Assembly (NCBI RefSeq): GCF_024722015.1
Contig: NZ_JANQBD010000021.1
Span: 62,001 to 126,000 of the forward strand
Direction of reading: 5' to 3'
Length of the DNA stretch: 64,000 nt
Origin: Paenibacillus radicis (ex Xue et al. 2023)
GTDB taxonomy: Bacteria > Bacillota > Bacilli > Paenibacillales > NBRC-103111
The notes beneath the pieces are model-generated. The model saw only the letters and a list, made by a program, of their open reading frames with translations, did not search any database and was not told where the DNA came from. Shown in pieces: positions 26,891-36,389 of the stretch (its first letter is position 1; the number at the start of each line of letters is the position of its first letter). Made by a program: the position numbers and the translations under genes.

Positions 26891-27400
26891 ATGTCCCATC
26901 AGCACATAGTGGAAAGCTTGGGAAGACGGGGAGTCACCGTTGAGAAGGTGGCCGATATCGTTTACAAGCTGCAGTTTCCTTACAATCCGCAGCTGCAAAA
27001 GGAAGACTGCATCGACAGCGTCCTTACCGTTTTGAAAAAGCGAGAAGTGCAATATACCTTATATACAGGCATTGCTTTGGATGAATTGGCTGAACAAAAG
27101 CTGCTTCCTGAGCCGCTGCAATCCATTATGGAACGTGATGAATCCTTGTATGGTGTCGATGAGACGTTGGCTCTCGGTATTGTACATGTCTATGGTATGA
27201 TTGGCCTAACCAGCTTTGGCTATTTGGATAAAGAAAAGATGGGAATTATACGGGAGCTCAATGACCACCCAAGCGGTATTCATGTATTTCTTGATGATTT
27301 AGTTGCCGGCCTTGCCGCTGCAGCATCCGCACGTATAGCTCACAGGCATCAAGATGAAATGGATCTGGATGTGCCGCATACGAAAGACGAACCAACATAA
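26891..27400 (+). CDS. Phosphatidylglycerophosphatase A family protein (YutG-like)
   Basis: This 169-residue protein of the PgpA family (PF04608) is of the soluble kind found in Bacillales. The conserved stretches YTGIALDELAEQ, DESLYGVDETLALGIVHVYG and HVFLDDLVAGL are visible. In proteobacteria PgpA dephosphorylates phosphatidylglycerol phosphate, and the role of the shorter Firmicute form is less certain. The ATG at 26891 follows GGAGGAGG. An earlier ATG at 26884 is out of frame. The leader can fold over the ribosome site. Confidence 0.8.
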   Translation: MSHQHIVESLGRRGVTVEKVADIVYKLQFPYNPQLQKEDCIDSVLTVLKKREVQYTLYTGIALDELAEQKLLPEPLQSIMERDESLYGVDETLALGIVHVYGMIGLTSFGYLDKEKMGIIRELNDHPSGIHVFLDDLVAGLAAAASARIAHRHQDEMDLDVPHTKDEPT

Positions 27401-27544
27401 AGGGATGATTATATACCTGCGGCCGCTCTGACGGGAGCTGGCCTCGGTATTTCCATACACATTATAATTAGCAATAAGCCTTTGTTGCGGGAAAAAGAGA
27501 AGATATGATATTATTAGTGCATTATGTTCAGGAGGTCTTTTTTC

Positions 27545-27736
27545 ATGTGGACCGTTATTTATATAGCTCCGACAGCGAAAATTGCGGATAGAATCAAGAC
27601 GAAACTGACAGAAGAGGGCTTTCTTGTCCAGGTGCGGGCCATTAATATGACGAAAAACCAGTTTGAAATTGTAGTCCCTGAAGGTGAACTGGAAGAGGTT
27701 CAAGATGTGCTGAATTCCATTTTGCATAGATCTTAG
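27545..27736 (+). CDS. Small conserved cytoplasmic protein, 63 residues
   Basis: The protein begins MWTVIYIAPTAKIADRIK and ends EVQDVLNSILHRS. Its beta-alpha-beta-beta-alpha pattern resembles small ferredoxin-like signal-transducer folds (DUF2007 type). The ATG at 27545 follows AGGAGGT at 27530-27536; an ATG 21 bases earlier overlaps that site. It is placed just ahead of accD, as in other Paenibacillus genomes, where it is sometimes mislabelled as glutamate decarboxylase. No function is known. Confidence 0.75.
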   Translation: MWTVIYIAPTAKIADRIKTKLTEEGFLVQVRAINMTKNQFEIVVPEGELEEVQDVLNSILHRS

Positions 27737-27778
27737 ATGGACCGCATTTGAACATCAACCGCAAGCGAGGTGCAGATC

Positions 27779-28702
27779 GTGCAATTTAAAGATTTATTTC
27801 AGAAGAAGAGAAAGTACGCCACAATACCAGGCTCGGATAGACCTGTTCAGCGTGCGGCGGATGGTGTGAAAATAGTTCCTGAGGACAAGCCAAGAAGGGA
27901 AATTCCTGAAGGCTTAATGAATAAATGTCCGAAGTGCGCCACCATTCAATTTACTAAGGAATTGGACAAAAACCTTAAGGTTTGTACAGCCTGTGGTTAT
28001 CATTTCAAATTAAATGCGGTCGAGCGCATTCAGTTGGTTATGGATGAGGGCCGTTTTTTTGAATATGATAGTGAAATGATTTCAGAGGATCCGCTTGAAT
28101 TTCCGGATTATGTGAACAAATACAATAAAGCTACGGAAGCTACTGGCATGAGTGACGCGGTTATTACAGGCGAAGGAACTATAGGCGGTTTTCCGGTCAT
28201 CGTTGCTGTAATGAGCTTCGATTTTATGGGCGGCTCTCTTGGTTCTGTTGTCGGTGAGAAAGTGACGATAGCTATTGAGCATGCCATTCAGAAGAAATAT
28301 CCGTTGATTGTATTCTCCACCTCCGGGGGAGCCCGCATGCAGGAGAGTATACTCAGCTTGATGCAAATGGCCAAGACAAGCGCAGCCATAGCTCAGTTGA
28401 ATGAACAAGGCGGCTTGTTTATTTCGGTAATTACAGATCCGACCTTCGGAGGCGTTTCGGCTAGTTATGCGATGCTTGGTGATTACATTATTGCTGAGCC
28501 TGGAGCAGCCTTCGGTTTTACCGGGCGCCGGGTTATTGAACAGACGATCCGTCAGAAGCTTCCGGATAACTTCCAGACAGCAGAGTTCAACTTAAAGCAT
28601 GGTCATGTGGATATGGTAGTAGCCCGTAAGGAAATTAAAGGCACGCTAGTTAGACTATTGGATATGCACGTAGTGAAGGGGGATGTGGCAAATGGCGGGT
28701 GA
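27779..28702 (+). CDS. accD: Acetyl-CoA carboxylase carboxyltransferase subunit beta
   Basis: This subunit of about 307 residues transfers carboxyl from biotin to acetyl-CoA, making malonyl-CoA for fatty acid synthesis. The N-terminal four-cysteine zinc ribbon (CPKCATIQF ... VCTACGYH) and the crotonase-like core with STSGGARMQES are present. The GTG at 27779 has GAGGTG at 27767-27772. It overlaps accA by 11 bases, ensuring equal production of the two subunits of the heterotetramer. Confidence 0.95.
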   Translation: MQFKDLFQKKRKYATIPGSDRPVQRAADGVKIVPEDKPRREIPEGLMNKCPKCATIQFTKELDKNLKVCTACGYHFKLNAVERIQLVMDEGRFFEYDSEMISEDPLEFPDYVNKYNKATEATGMSDAVITGEGTIGGFPVIVAVMSFDFMGGSLGSVVGEKVTIAIEHAIQKKYPLIVFSTSGGARMQESILSLMQMAKTSAAIAQLNEQGGLFISVITDPTFGGVSASYAMLGDYIIAEPGAAFGFTGRRVIEQTIRQKLPDNFQTAEFNLKHGHVDMVVARKEIKGTLVRLLDMHVVKGDVANGG

Positions 28703-29672
28703 ATTGCCCTTTGAGCAGCCGCTTCTTGAGCTAAAGGCCAAAATTGAGGAGCTTAGGAAATTCGGCTCTGATAAGCAAATGGACTTCTCGGATGAAATAG
28801 CCCGATTGGAGCAGCGCTACGAGCAGCTGGCTGCTCAGCTATACAGCAGCATGTCGACCTCTGAGAAAATGCAGCTGGCTCGTCATCCTCAGCGTCCAAC
28901 GACTTTGGATTACATACAGCTTATTTTTACAGATTTTATGGAGCTGCATGGCGATAGGTTATATGGTGACGACTTGGCTATCGTCGGTGGATTGGCGCGT
29001 TTGAACGGAATACCGGTAACGGTGGTCGGCCATCAAAAGGGTAAGGATACGAAGGATAATATTGCAAGACACTTCGGTATGCCTCATCCTGACGGACTGC
29101 GTAAAGGCTTGCGATTAATGAAACAAGCGAACAAGTTTAAACGTCCTATCATTACTTTTATCGATACGCCTGGAGCTTATCCCGGCAGCGCAGCTGAAGA
29201 GCGTGGACAAAGCGAAGCAATTGCCAGAAATCTAATGGAAATGGCTTCTTTTGGAGTTCCAATTCTATGTGTAGTTATCGGGGAAGGCGGAAGCGGAGGC
29301 GCGCTTGCATTAGGAGTAGGCAACCGGGTCTTTATGCTGGAGAACGCGATTTATTCAGTTAGTACGCCTGAGGCGGCTTCATCGATCCTATATAAAGATG
29401 CATCAAGGTCAGGGGAAGCAGCTGATGCCATGAAAATCACTGCGGAGCATATTTTAAATCTTGGCGTTATCGACGGGATTATCCAAGAACCACGCGGAGG
29501 AGCCCACCGTGATGTCCAATCATTGGCTCTGGAGATTAAACAAACCTTAATAAAGCATTTGCAGGAACTAACGGCTCTTACAGAGAAAGAACTAGTCGAA
29601 GATCGGTATAAAAAGTTCAGACAAATCGGAAGGTTTACTTACATTCAGGAGGGTAATCATAATCATGCGTAA
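28692..29672 (+). CDS. accA: Acetyl-CoA carboxylase carboxyltransferase subunit alpha
   Basis: The 326-residue partner of AccD has an N-terminal helical region (LKAKIEELRKFG). The catalytic core follows with TFIDTPGAYPGSAAEERGQ and the oxyanion-forming GEGGSGGALALGVG. The ATG at 28692 lies inside accD, preceded by AAGGGGG. A GTG at 28683 in frame is less likely. The gene overlaps pyk by eight bases, so accD, accA and pyk form one tightly packed operon linking lipid synthesis to glycolysis, the usual Bacillales order. Confidence 0.95.
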   Translation: MAGELPFEQPLLELKAKIEELRKFGSDKQMDFSDEIARLEQRYEQLAAQLYSSMSTSEKMQLARHPQRPTTLDYIQLIFTDFMELHGDRLYGDDLAIVGGLARLNGIPVTVVGHQKGKDTKDNIARHFGMPHPDGLRKGLRLMKQANKFKRPIITFIDTPGAYPGSAAEERGQSEAIARNLMEMASFGVPILCVVIGEGGSGGALALGVGNRVFMLENAIYSVSTPEAASSILYKDASRSGEAADAMKITAEHILNLGVIDGIIQEPRGGAHRDVQSLALEIKQTLIKHLQELTALTEKELVEDRYKKFRQIGRFTYIQEGNHNHA

Positions 29673-31422
29673 AACGAAAATTGTATGTACAATCGGTCCG
29701 GTGAGCGAATCACTGGACATGTTCAAAAAGCTTATAAATGCAGGTATGAACGTAGCTAGACTGAACTTCTCACACGGCGACTTTGAAGAGCACGGCAACC
29801 GGATCAAGAATGTACGCCAAGCTTCTCAGGAATTGGATAAAATCGTAGCCATCCTGTTGGATACCAAGGGACCGGAGATTCGTACAGGCAAGCTGAAGGA
29901 TGACCAGAAGGTTGAGCTTGTTCAAGACAACTTTATTACACTGACAACAGAAGAAATTGTTGGGGACGCTGAGCGTGTTCATATTACGTATAAAGATTTG
30001 CCGAAGGATGTTAAAATTGGTGCGACCATTTTAATTGACGATGGTTTGATCGGTTTGGAAGTTGCGGATGTGAACAGCACCGAAATCAAATGCCGTATCG
30101 TTAACGGGGGTCTGTTGGGCGGTAAGAAGGGCGTTAATGTACCTGGCGTGAAAATCAATTTGCCTGGTATTACGGAAAAGGACGCTAATGATATAGTGTT
30201 TGGTATTGAGCAGGGGGTAGATTTCATCGCTGCTTCATTCGTGCGCAAAGCGAGTGACGTTATTGAGATTCGTGAAATTCTGGAACGTCACAATGCCAAC
30301 CATATTCAGATTATTTCCAAAATCGAAAACCAAGAGGGTGTCGATAATTTGGATGAAATCCTTGAGGTTTCGGATGGTTTGATGGTAGCGCGTGGTGACC
30401 TTGGAGTTGAGATTCCTGCTGAAGATGTGCCGATCGTACAAAAGGCAATGATCAAAAAATGTAACCAGGCGGGTAAACCGGTTATTACAGCTACTATGAT
30501 GTTGGATTCGATGCAGCGCAACCCGCGTCCGACTCGTGCGGAAGCAAGTGACGTGGCGAATGCGATTTTTGATGGAACGGATGCTGTTATGCTGTCAGGC
30601 GAAACGGCTGCTGGGAAATACCCGATTGAGTCCGTTTTGACTATGGCCAAAATTTCTGAGCGTGCAGAAGCGGCGCTTGAGCATCGCGAAATTTTCATTC
30701 GTCAAAGCAATGCACAGCAAAAAACAGTTACCGAAGCAATCAGCCAAGCGGTAGCCAGCTCAGCTTTGGATTTGGAAGCGAGAGCGATTTTGACAGCTAC
30801 GGAAAGCGGATATACGGCACGTATGGTTTCCAAATACCGTCCGAAAGCTCCAATCATTGCCGTTACTCCAATTGATCATGTTTTGCGCCGTCTATCGTTG
30901 GTATGGGGTGTTGTGCCAATTAAAGGTGAAGACTGCAAAACGACGGACGAGCTGTTCGAGCATGCAGTAGACAGCAGTGTAAAAGCCGGCCATGTTAGCC
31001 TTGGCGATACAGTTGTCATTACGGCAGGCGTACCTGTAGGCCGCTCGGGAACAACAAACATAATTAAAGTTCACCAAATTGGTGAAATGATTGCCAAGGG
31101 TCAAGGTATTGGAACACAAATCGCTACCGGCAAGGTTGTCGTTGCCCGCACTGCACAAGAAGCTAATGCCAAAGCGGTGGAAGGCTGCATTCTTGTTACC
31201 TTAACTACGGACAAGGAATACATCCCTGCCATTGAGAAAGCTTCTGCAATCATTACAGAGACAGGCGGCATTACTTCCCACGCGGCAGTTGTCGGCATCA
31301 GCTTGAGCAAGCCTGTTATTGTTGGTGTTGATGGCGCTTTGGAGCTCATCAGAGACGGTGTAGAGGTATCGATCTATCCGGAAGTAGGCGTAATCTATTC
31401 GGGTCGTGCACGCGTCCTATAA
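29665..31422 (+). CDS. pyk: Pyruvate kinase with C-terminal PEP-utilizer domain
   Basis: This 585-residue glycolytic enzyme converts phosphoenolpyruvate and ADP to pyruvate and ATP. The barrel starts MRKTKIVCTIGPVSES. The catalytic lysine lies in IISKIENQEGVDN and metal ligands in MVARGDLGVEIP. The effector-binding C domain ends near residue 470. The last 110 residues (ITETGGITSHAAVVGISLSK) form the extra PEP-synthase-like swivelling domain typical of Bacillus and Geobacillus enzymes. AGGAGGG precedes the ATG inside accA. A strong terminator follows. Confidence 0.97.
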   Translation: MRKTKIVCTIGPVSESLDMFKKLINAGMNVARLNFSHGDFEEHGNRIKNVRQASQELDKIVAILLDTKGPEIRTGKLKDDQKVELVQDNFITLTTEEIVGDAERVHITYKDLPKDVKIGATILIDDGLIGLEVADVNSTEIKCRIVNGGLLGGKKGVNVPGVKINLPGITEKDANDIVFGIEQGVDFIAASFVRKASDVIEIREILERHNANHIQIISKIENQEGVDNLDEILEVSDGLMVARGDLGVEIPAEDVPIVQKAMIKKCNQAGKPVITATMMLDSMQRNPRPTRAEASDVANAIFDGTDAVMLSGETAAGKYPIESVLTMAKISERAEAALEHREIFIRQSNAQQKTVTEAISQAVASSALDLEARAILTATESGYTARMVSKYRPKAPIIAVTPIDHVLRRLSLVWGVVPIKGEDCKTTDELFEHAVDSSVKAGHVSLGDTVVITAGVPVGRSGTTNIIKVHQIGEMIAKGQGIGTQIATGKVVVARTAQEANAKAVEGCILVTLTTDKEYIPAIEKASAIITETGGITSHAAVVGISLSKPVIVGVDGALELIRDGVEVSIYPEVGVIYSGRARVL

Positions 31423-31451
31423 TAGAAGCTAGGGCGTTGTAGCTTCCCCCC

Positions 31452-31496
31452 AAGAGTGAAGTCGAGTCTATACATCGGTTTCACTCTTTTTTTTTT
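31452..31496 (+). terminator. Strong rho-independent terminator of the accD-accA-pyk operon
   Basis: AAGAGTGAA at 31452-31460 pairs with TTCACTCTT at 31480-31488, followed by an unbroken T-run to 31496. Confidence 0.9.
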
Positions 31497-31543
31497 ACTC
31501 ATGACCAATAGATTTCTTGCGATATCTCTAAGGGGGTTCCTAT

Positions 31544-31963
31544 GTGTCGTCTTCTTCATCACCATGGTTTGAGCATACAATAAGGGTTCGTTATCAAGAG
31601 ACGGATCAAATGGGTGTCGTTTATCATGCGAATTATTTAAATTGGTTTGAAATAGGCCGGACTGAGTTAATTCGCACCCTTGGCATGCCTTATCATAAAA
31701 TCGAAGAGCAGGGATTACTGCTGCCTTTAGTGGATGCGCAGATGCAGTTCAAGCTTCCGGCTAAATACGATGATTTGATAACCATATGTACAAGGATTGA
31801 AGAATATACACATTTGCGAGTGCATTTTAGTTCGGAAATTAGACGCGGAACCGAGCTGCTCGTTAGTGGGAGCACGCGGCATGTGTGGGTGAATCGGGAT
31901 TGGAAGCCGACGCGTATCGACAAAGCGGCTCCTGAACTGTATAAATTACTGCAAATGCAATAA
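31544..31963 (+). CDS. Acyl-CoA thioesterase, YbgC/4HBT hot-dog family
   Basis: This single hot-dog domain of 139 residues has the signature RYQETDQMGVVYHANYLNWF, whose Asp is the catalytic residue of the 4-hydroxybenzoyl-CoA thioesterase family. It probably hydrolyses short or medium acyl-CoA, and the physiological substrate is unknown. The start is GTG at 31544, with AGGGGG at 31531-31536. In Bacillales a gene of this type often sits near pyk. Confidence 0.87.
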   Translation: MSSSSSPWFEHTIRVRYQETDQMGVVYHANYLNWFEIGRTELIRTLGMPYHKIEEQGLLLPLVDAQMQFKLPAKYDDLITICTRIEEYTHLRVHFSSEIRRGTELLVSGSTRHVWVNRDWKPTRIDKAAPELYKLLQMQ

Positions 31964-32187
31964 AATATTCAACGATAAGCTGCTTATAGAAAGAGATACT
32001 TACAAAGACATGAATGTATCTTAATCAAAAAAAGCTTTTCTCATCTTTACATACAATTTACAAACTTCACATCTTCTGATTACATTGTCGAACTACCATG
32101 AAGATAGATGAATGATAATAGATTAGCTCGCTTTTGTTTATTTCATTCGCGAAAACGGTCGAATCCTATGGAGGTTACGAGGACAAT

Positions 32188-34287
32188 ATGAAAGAGATGG
32201 CGCAAAGAGAAAGAGAAGCTTCATCAAACTATATCAATCGCGACTTGAGCTGGATCGAGTTTAACTGGCGGGTGCTTGAGGAAGCTCAGGATGCCGATAC
32301 ACCGTTGCTGGAAAGGGTCAAATTCCTTGCCATCGTTTCATCCAATTTGGATGAATTTATGAGCGTTCGTGTTGCTGGGGTCAAAGATCAGATTAAAGCC
32401 GGGTACGTGAAAAAGGATTTTACCGGCTACACACCGGCAGGTTTATTCAAACGTATCATGAAGCGGTCGGCCAAAATGGTAGCGGAACAATACAAATCAT
32501 ATCGTGACGTTACCAGGCAGCTGGCCAAAGAAGGCATTCTCTTTACGGATTACGAAGACCTCAATATGAATCAGCGCAAAGCGATGGATTCTTACTATCA
32601 TGAAATCGTATTTCCAGTGCTGACCCCTATGGCAGTCGATCAGAGCCGTCCATTTCCCTTGGTACATACTCAAGCTGTATATTTAGCGGTAGTTCTGATG
32701 AAGGAAGGCGATGACCCGGAGGACGAGCCTTATTTTGCCATTGTTCAGGTTCCCTCCAATTTATCGCGTTGTATTGAGGTGCCTGCACGATCCAACAGCA
32801 AGAAGCATGAATTTGTCCTTCTGGAGGATTTAATTGAACAGCATATCCATACGTTGTTTTCCGGCTACACTCCTATTTCTGTACATGGCTTCAGATTGAC
32901 GCGCAATGCCGATTTAACCTTGAATGAAGAAGGCGCGGAGGATCTGTTGGAGGAAATTGAGAAGGAGCTGCGCCGCCGGCGCTGGGGCTCTCCGGTCCGT
33001 CTGGAGGTGCAGAAGGGAATTCATCCGTATGCGCTCACTGTGCTTCAGGATGAATTCGAAATTATGGACAATATTTTTGAAATCGACGGTCCTTTGGATT
33101 TGACTTATTTTATGAAGCTGGCAGGCACTTTAAAAGGTTATGAGCAATTGAGGTATAAGCCGGTTGAGGCTGCTTATCCTCATGAATTGGCTGACACGGA
33201 AGATATTTTTAATAAGCTGAAGCATCAGGATGTACTGCTCTATCATCCTTATGAATCTTTTGATGCTGTAACTGATTTTATTTGCCAAGCGGCCTACGAC
33301 AGTCAAGTTTTGGCTATCAAAATGACGTTGTATCGGGTTAGCGGAAATTCACCGTTGATTCAAGCTTTGGCAAGTGCTGCGGAGTCCGGCAAGCAGGTTA
33401 CGGTTGTGGTTGAGCTGAAGGCGCGGTTTGACGAGGAGCGTAATATTGCTTGGGCCAGAAAGCTTGAGCAGGCTGGTTGCCATGTTGTATATGGTCTGGT
33501 TGGCTTGAAAACACATGCAAAAATCACATTGGTAGTGCGTCAGGAACAGGACGGATTGCGGCGTTATGTGCATGTAGGGACAGGCAATTATAATGACAGC
33601 ACTGCGAGGCTGTATACAGATGTAGGTCTGTTCACATCCCATATGATCATTGGAGAGGATGCGTCTGCGCTCTTTAACGAAGTTACGGGTTATTCCGCAC
33701 CGCATAATTGGAAGGCGTTTGGAGTCGCGCCCACAGACTTGAAGGATAAGCTGTTCGAGAAAATACGCCGTGAAGCCCAGCATGCCTTAGAGGGCAAGCC
33801 GGCTCATATTATTGCCAAGCTAAATTCCTTATCGAATCAACAGATGGTGGAGGAGCTGTACGAGGCTTCCAAAGCCGGAGTCAAGATAGATTTAATCATA
33901 CGCGGTGTTTGCTGCTTGCGTCCGGGCGTACCGGGATTAAGCGAAAATATTCAGGTTATTAGCATAGTCGACAGGTTTTTGGAGCACTCGCGTATTTTAT
34001 ATTTCCAAAACGATCAAGAGCCAGAAGTGTATATTTCCAGTGCGGATTGGATGACGCGGAATTTAACTCGGAGAATTGAGCTTATTTGTCCAGTGTTTGA
34101 CAAGCATCTTCAGGAAACGCTGATCCGGATACTTGAGCTAAGCTTGGGGGACAACGTCAAGGCACGCCTGCTGCAGTCGAGCGGCTTATATTCACGGATA
34201 GTCAATGAGAAGAAACCGCTGCGCAGCCAGTTTGAAGCAATGAAAATTAAATCATGGAAAAAGAAGCCGCAGCATCAAGAAGTATGA
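32188..34287 (+). CDS. ppk1: Polyphosphate kinase 1
   Basis: This membrane-associated enzyme of about 699 residues polymerises the gamma-phosphate of ATP into polyphosphate. The N-terminal helical domain starts NYINRDLSWIEFNWRVLEEA. The two phospholipase-D-like catalytic domains contain the autophosphorylated histidine region GLKTHAKI and HVGTGNYNDSTARLYTD. ATG at 32188 was chosen for length and for GAGG sites at 32171 and 32179; an in-frame ATG at 32134 would add 18 residues. It runs tail to tail with ppx, and the two coding regions overlap by 13 bp. Confidence 0.93.
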   Translation: MKEMAQREREASSNYINRDLSWIEFNWRVLEEAQDADTPLLERVKFLAIVSSNLDEFMSVRVAGVKDQIKAGYVKKDFTGYTPAGLFKRIMKRSAKMVAEQYKSYRDVTRQLAKEGILFTDYEDLNMNQRKAMDSYYHEIVFPVLTPMAVDQSRPFPLVHTQAVYLAVVLMKEGDDPEDEPYFAIVQVPSNLSRCIEVPARSNSKKHEFVLLEDLIEQHIHTLFSGYTPISVHGFRLTRNADLTLNEEGAEDLLEEIEKELRRRRWGSPVRLEVQKGIHPYALTVLQDEFEIMDNIFEIDGPLDLTYFMKLAGTLKGYEQLRYKPVEAAYPHELADTEDIFNKLKHQDVLLYHPYESFDAVTDFICQAAYDSQVLAIKMTLYRVSGNSPLIQALASAAESGKQVTVVVELKARFDEERNIAWARKLEQAGCHVVYGLVGLKTHAKITLVVRQEQDGLRRYVHVGTGNYNDSTARLYTDVGLFTSHMIIGEDASALFNEVTGYSAPHNWKAFGVAPTDLKDKLFEKIRREAQHALEGKPAHIIAKLNSLSNQQMVEELYEASKAGVKIDLIIRGVCCLRPGVPGLSENIQVISIVDRFLEHSRILYFQNDQEPEVYISSADWMTRNLTRRIELICPVFDKHLQETLIRILELSLGDNVKARLLQSSGLYSRIVNEKKPLRSQFEAMKIKSWKKKPQHQEV

Positions 34288-35795
34288 ATAATCGGCTTCA
34301 AGCCCCAAATTTTGCTGAATTCCTTTTGTACAGATTCGGCCTCTCTTAATTCAAAAGAGGGGTCTTTTTTCAATTGAGCATGGATAAGTAAGCTTTTGGG
34401 ATCAATATCGGCGGTGATCGACGATATTGATTGTGTTTCGGAAATATCCAAAGCTATTGCCAGTTGGAGAATCGTTCCGAGCTTTGTAATTACATCCAAA
34501 TCGACATCGGACAGTATATCCTTATGCTGCAAACAAACCTGCTGGGCTTTGTTTTTGGTTTTATAGGAAGCGGCAGCTGCGCATACAAGAGTTTCTCTGT
34601 GAGATAGTCCGTCGAGCCGGGAATGGGCAATTAAATAAAAGGAATGCTTAACAAACTGATAATAATTTACAGCCACGCCGATACGGTGCAATAAGGCGGC
34701 AGCGCGCAATACTTGCAGGCTGCGACCGTCCAATTCATGTATGGCTTGCAGAGCATTAAACAGCACTGCAGCATTCGCTGTAACCTGCTCCAGATGGGCG
34801 ACAGGGGCTGTGGAGTGAAGGGCCAGAAGGTTGCGTGTGCTATGCTCCAGAAGGCTCATGGAAGCAAAATGATCAGGTAAAAAAGTTTCAAGGAATAGCC
34901 CGTCGCGCAAGCCTGCGCCGCTAATTACATAATGGGTTGAGCCTGTTGCTTCGAACAAGGTTTGCAAAAGGATCATTCCAGGAACAATGATGTCGAATCG
35001 TTCTTTGGATAAGCCATCCACTTTCTTTCTCTTATCACTTGGGAGGGAGGACAGCCATTGCATCAGCTCATCCATATCCATGGAGGATATAGGGTAATTA
35101 TGTGTAACCGGAAGTGAGTACTTTTGCCTTTTTTGATTGATCTTGCAAAGGCTGCGGATCGTTCCACCTAGCCCTATAAGAGGCAATCCGGGATGCATTT
35201 TAATCCACGGCTCGTTAGCAACGGCTTCTTGAACCATGTGGCGAATTTGTTTTAATTGCTCTTCGCTGCAATCACCGTTGGTAGCAAATCTGCGGCCTGT
35301 ATTTACCGCACCAAATGGAAACGAGACACTTTTCAATCTTGTGCGGTTGCGGAATATCGTAACCTCTGTGCTCCCCCCACCAATATCGATAACGATTCCA
35401 TCTGGAATATCCAATGAATGAATCATGCCAAGAAAACCGAGCCTTGCTTCGTCCTCGCCGGATAGAAGCTCAACTTGTATGCCGGACTCAATATGTAACG
35501 TTTGAATGATAGCTTGAGAATTAGCAGCATTACGTATGGCAGCTGTCGCCGCTGCACGAATTTCCGTCACCTGATTAGCATTACATATTTGTTTAAAATG
35601 CGATAAAATCCCGACAATAGCTTGAACATCGTCAGGCGGCAGAGTATTGTCAGGACCAATTCTTTGGCTTAACCGGGCGGATTGCTTGAATTCTCCAATA
35701 ACTCTATAGGCATTTAGCGGATTTATTTCATAAATAACAAGACGTATGGAATTGGAACCGATATCAATGATGCCGATTCTGCGGCTGTTTGGCAT
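34275..35795 (-). CDS. ppx: Exopolyphosphatase/guanosine pentaphosphate phosphatase (Ppx/GppA)
   Basis: This 506-residue enzyme removes terminal phosphate from polyphosphate. An actin-like ASKHA fold supplies GIIDIGSNSIRLVIYE (phosphate 1) and VIDIGGGSTEVTIF (phosphate 2). A C-terminal HD-like helical domain follows, in which the HD pair reads LHRIG, so its own catalysis is unlikely. The ATG at 35795 has GGAGGAG immediately upstream; an ATG 24 bases earlier lacks one. Opposed ppk and ppx genes could allow antisense cross-talk between synthesis and breakdown of polyphosphate. Confidence 0.92.
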   Translation of the reverse strand: MPNSRRIGIIDIGSNSIRLVIYEINPLNAYRVIGEFKQSARLSQRIGPDNTLPPDDVQAIVGILSHFKQICNANQVTEIRAAATAAIRNAANSQAIIQTLHIESGIQVELLSGEDEARLGFLGMIHSLDIPDGIVIDIGGGSTEVTIFRNRTRLKSVSFPFGAVNTGRRFATNGDCSEEQLKQIRHMVQEAVANEPWIKMHPGLPLIGLGGTIRSLCKINQKRQKYSLPVTHNYPISSMDMDELMQWLSSLPSDKRKKVDGLSKERFDIIVPGMILLQTLFEATGSTHYVISGAGLRDGLFLETFLPDHFASMSLLEHSTRNLLALHSTAPVAHLEQVTANAAVLFNALQAIHELDGRSLQVLRAAALLHRIGVAVNYYQFVKHSFYLIAHSRLDGLSHRETLVCAAAASYKTKNKAQQVCLQHKDILSDVDLDVITKLGTILQLAIALDISETQSISSITADIDPKSLLIHAQLKKDPSFELREAESVQKEFSKIWGLKPIIHTS

Positions 35796-36031
35796 AAGAC
35801 TCCTCCATAGTGTGCACATTGTAGCGTATCGCTTTTAGTGAACATTAATTTTTTTTGGACATATAAGCACTATTTTACCACCTATTTCAGTGAGAGCAAA
35901 ATTTCTAACAATAATTTAACAGTTTCAAATTGTAGGGAAAAAACTTCATTACAGGTATGACTCTCATAAACCTATGGGTTCTGTGTTATTTGTCTACTTT
36001 CCAGTCTTAGCATCCCTGGAGCTGAAGCGGA

Positions 36032-36058
36032 ACGTTTGGGCGATAATTCCATAACATA
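36032..36058 (+). promoter_or_regulatory. Sigma-K promoter of the gerPF-like gene
   Basis: AC at 36032-36033, 16 bp, then CATAACATA at 36050-36058 reproduces the sigma-K consensus AC-N16/17-CATA-NNN-TA. It lies 41 bp before the start codon. gerP genes are expressed in the mother cell under sigma-K, so pattern and gene agree. Confidence 0.75.
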
Positions 36059-36098
36059 TTACATTAGCTTGTAAATTTGATGGAAGAGGTTTCAACCA

Positions 36099-36326
36099 AT
36101 GCCCTCAATCGTCGGAAATATTAAGATTAATAGCGTTAGCCAAAGTTCAAACGTTCAAATCGGGGATACTGCTTGCATCGTGCTTTCAAGCTCCTCCAGA
36201 AACTATGGGGGTGCAGCAGCATTTTCTCCTGGTGATTCAATTGGGAGTGTTGCGAACAACGAGAACAGCAGCACAAACACAATTGATCCAAATCTTATAG
36301 AAGGCTCCAAAGCGAGCGTTATTTGA
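36099..36326 (+). CDS. GerPA/GerPF-family spore germination protein
   Basis: This 75-residue protein begins MPSIVGNIKINSVSQSSNVQ and has INSVS and QIGDT segments and a Gly/Ser/Asn-rich tail. It matches the GerPA/GerPF family. These coat proteins help germinants pass the spore coat. GAAGAGG precedes the ATG. In Bacillus it belongs to a six-gene operon, but here it stands alone between ppx and citZ with its own promoter and terminator, a pattern common for extra gerPF copies in Paenibacillus. Confidence 0.88.
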   Translation: MPSIVGNIKINSVSQSSNVQIGDTACIVLSSSSRNYGGAAAFSPGDSIGSVANNENSSTNTIDPNLIEGSKASVI

Positions 36327-36354
36327 ATAGGGAGCTGATTGCTATTGAACAAAT

Positions 36355-36389
36355 AACTCTCTTTCCTCAAGGATTGAGAGTTTTTTTTT
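36355..36389 (+). terminator. Rho-independent terminator after the gerPF-like gene
   Basis: AACTCTC at 36355-36361 pairs with GAGAGTT at 36376-36382, followed by a run of T to 36389. Confidence 0.85.
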
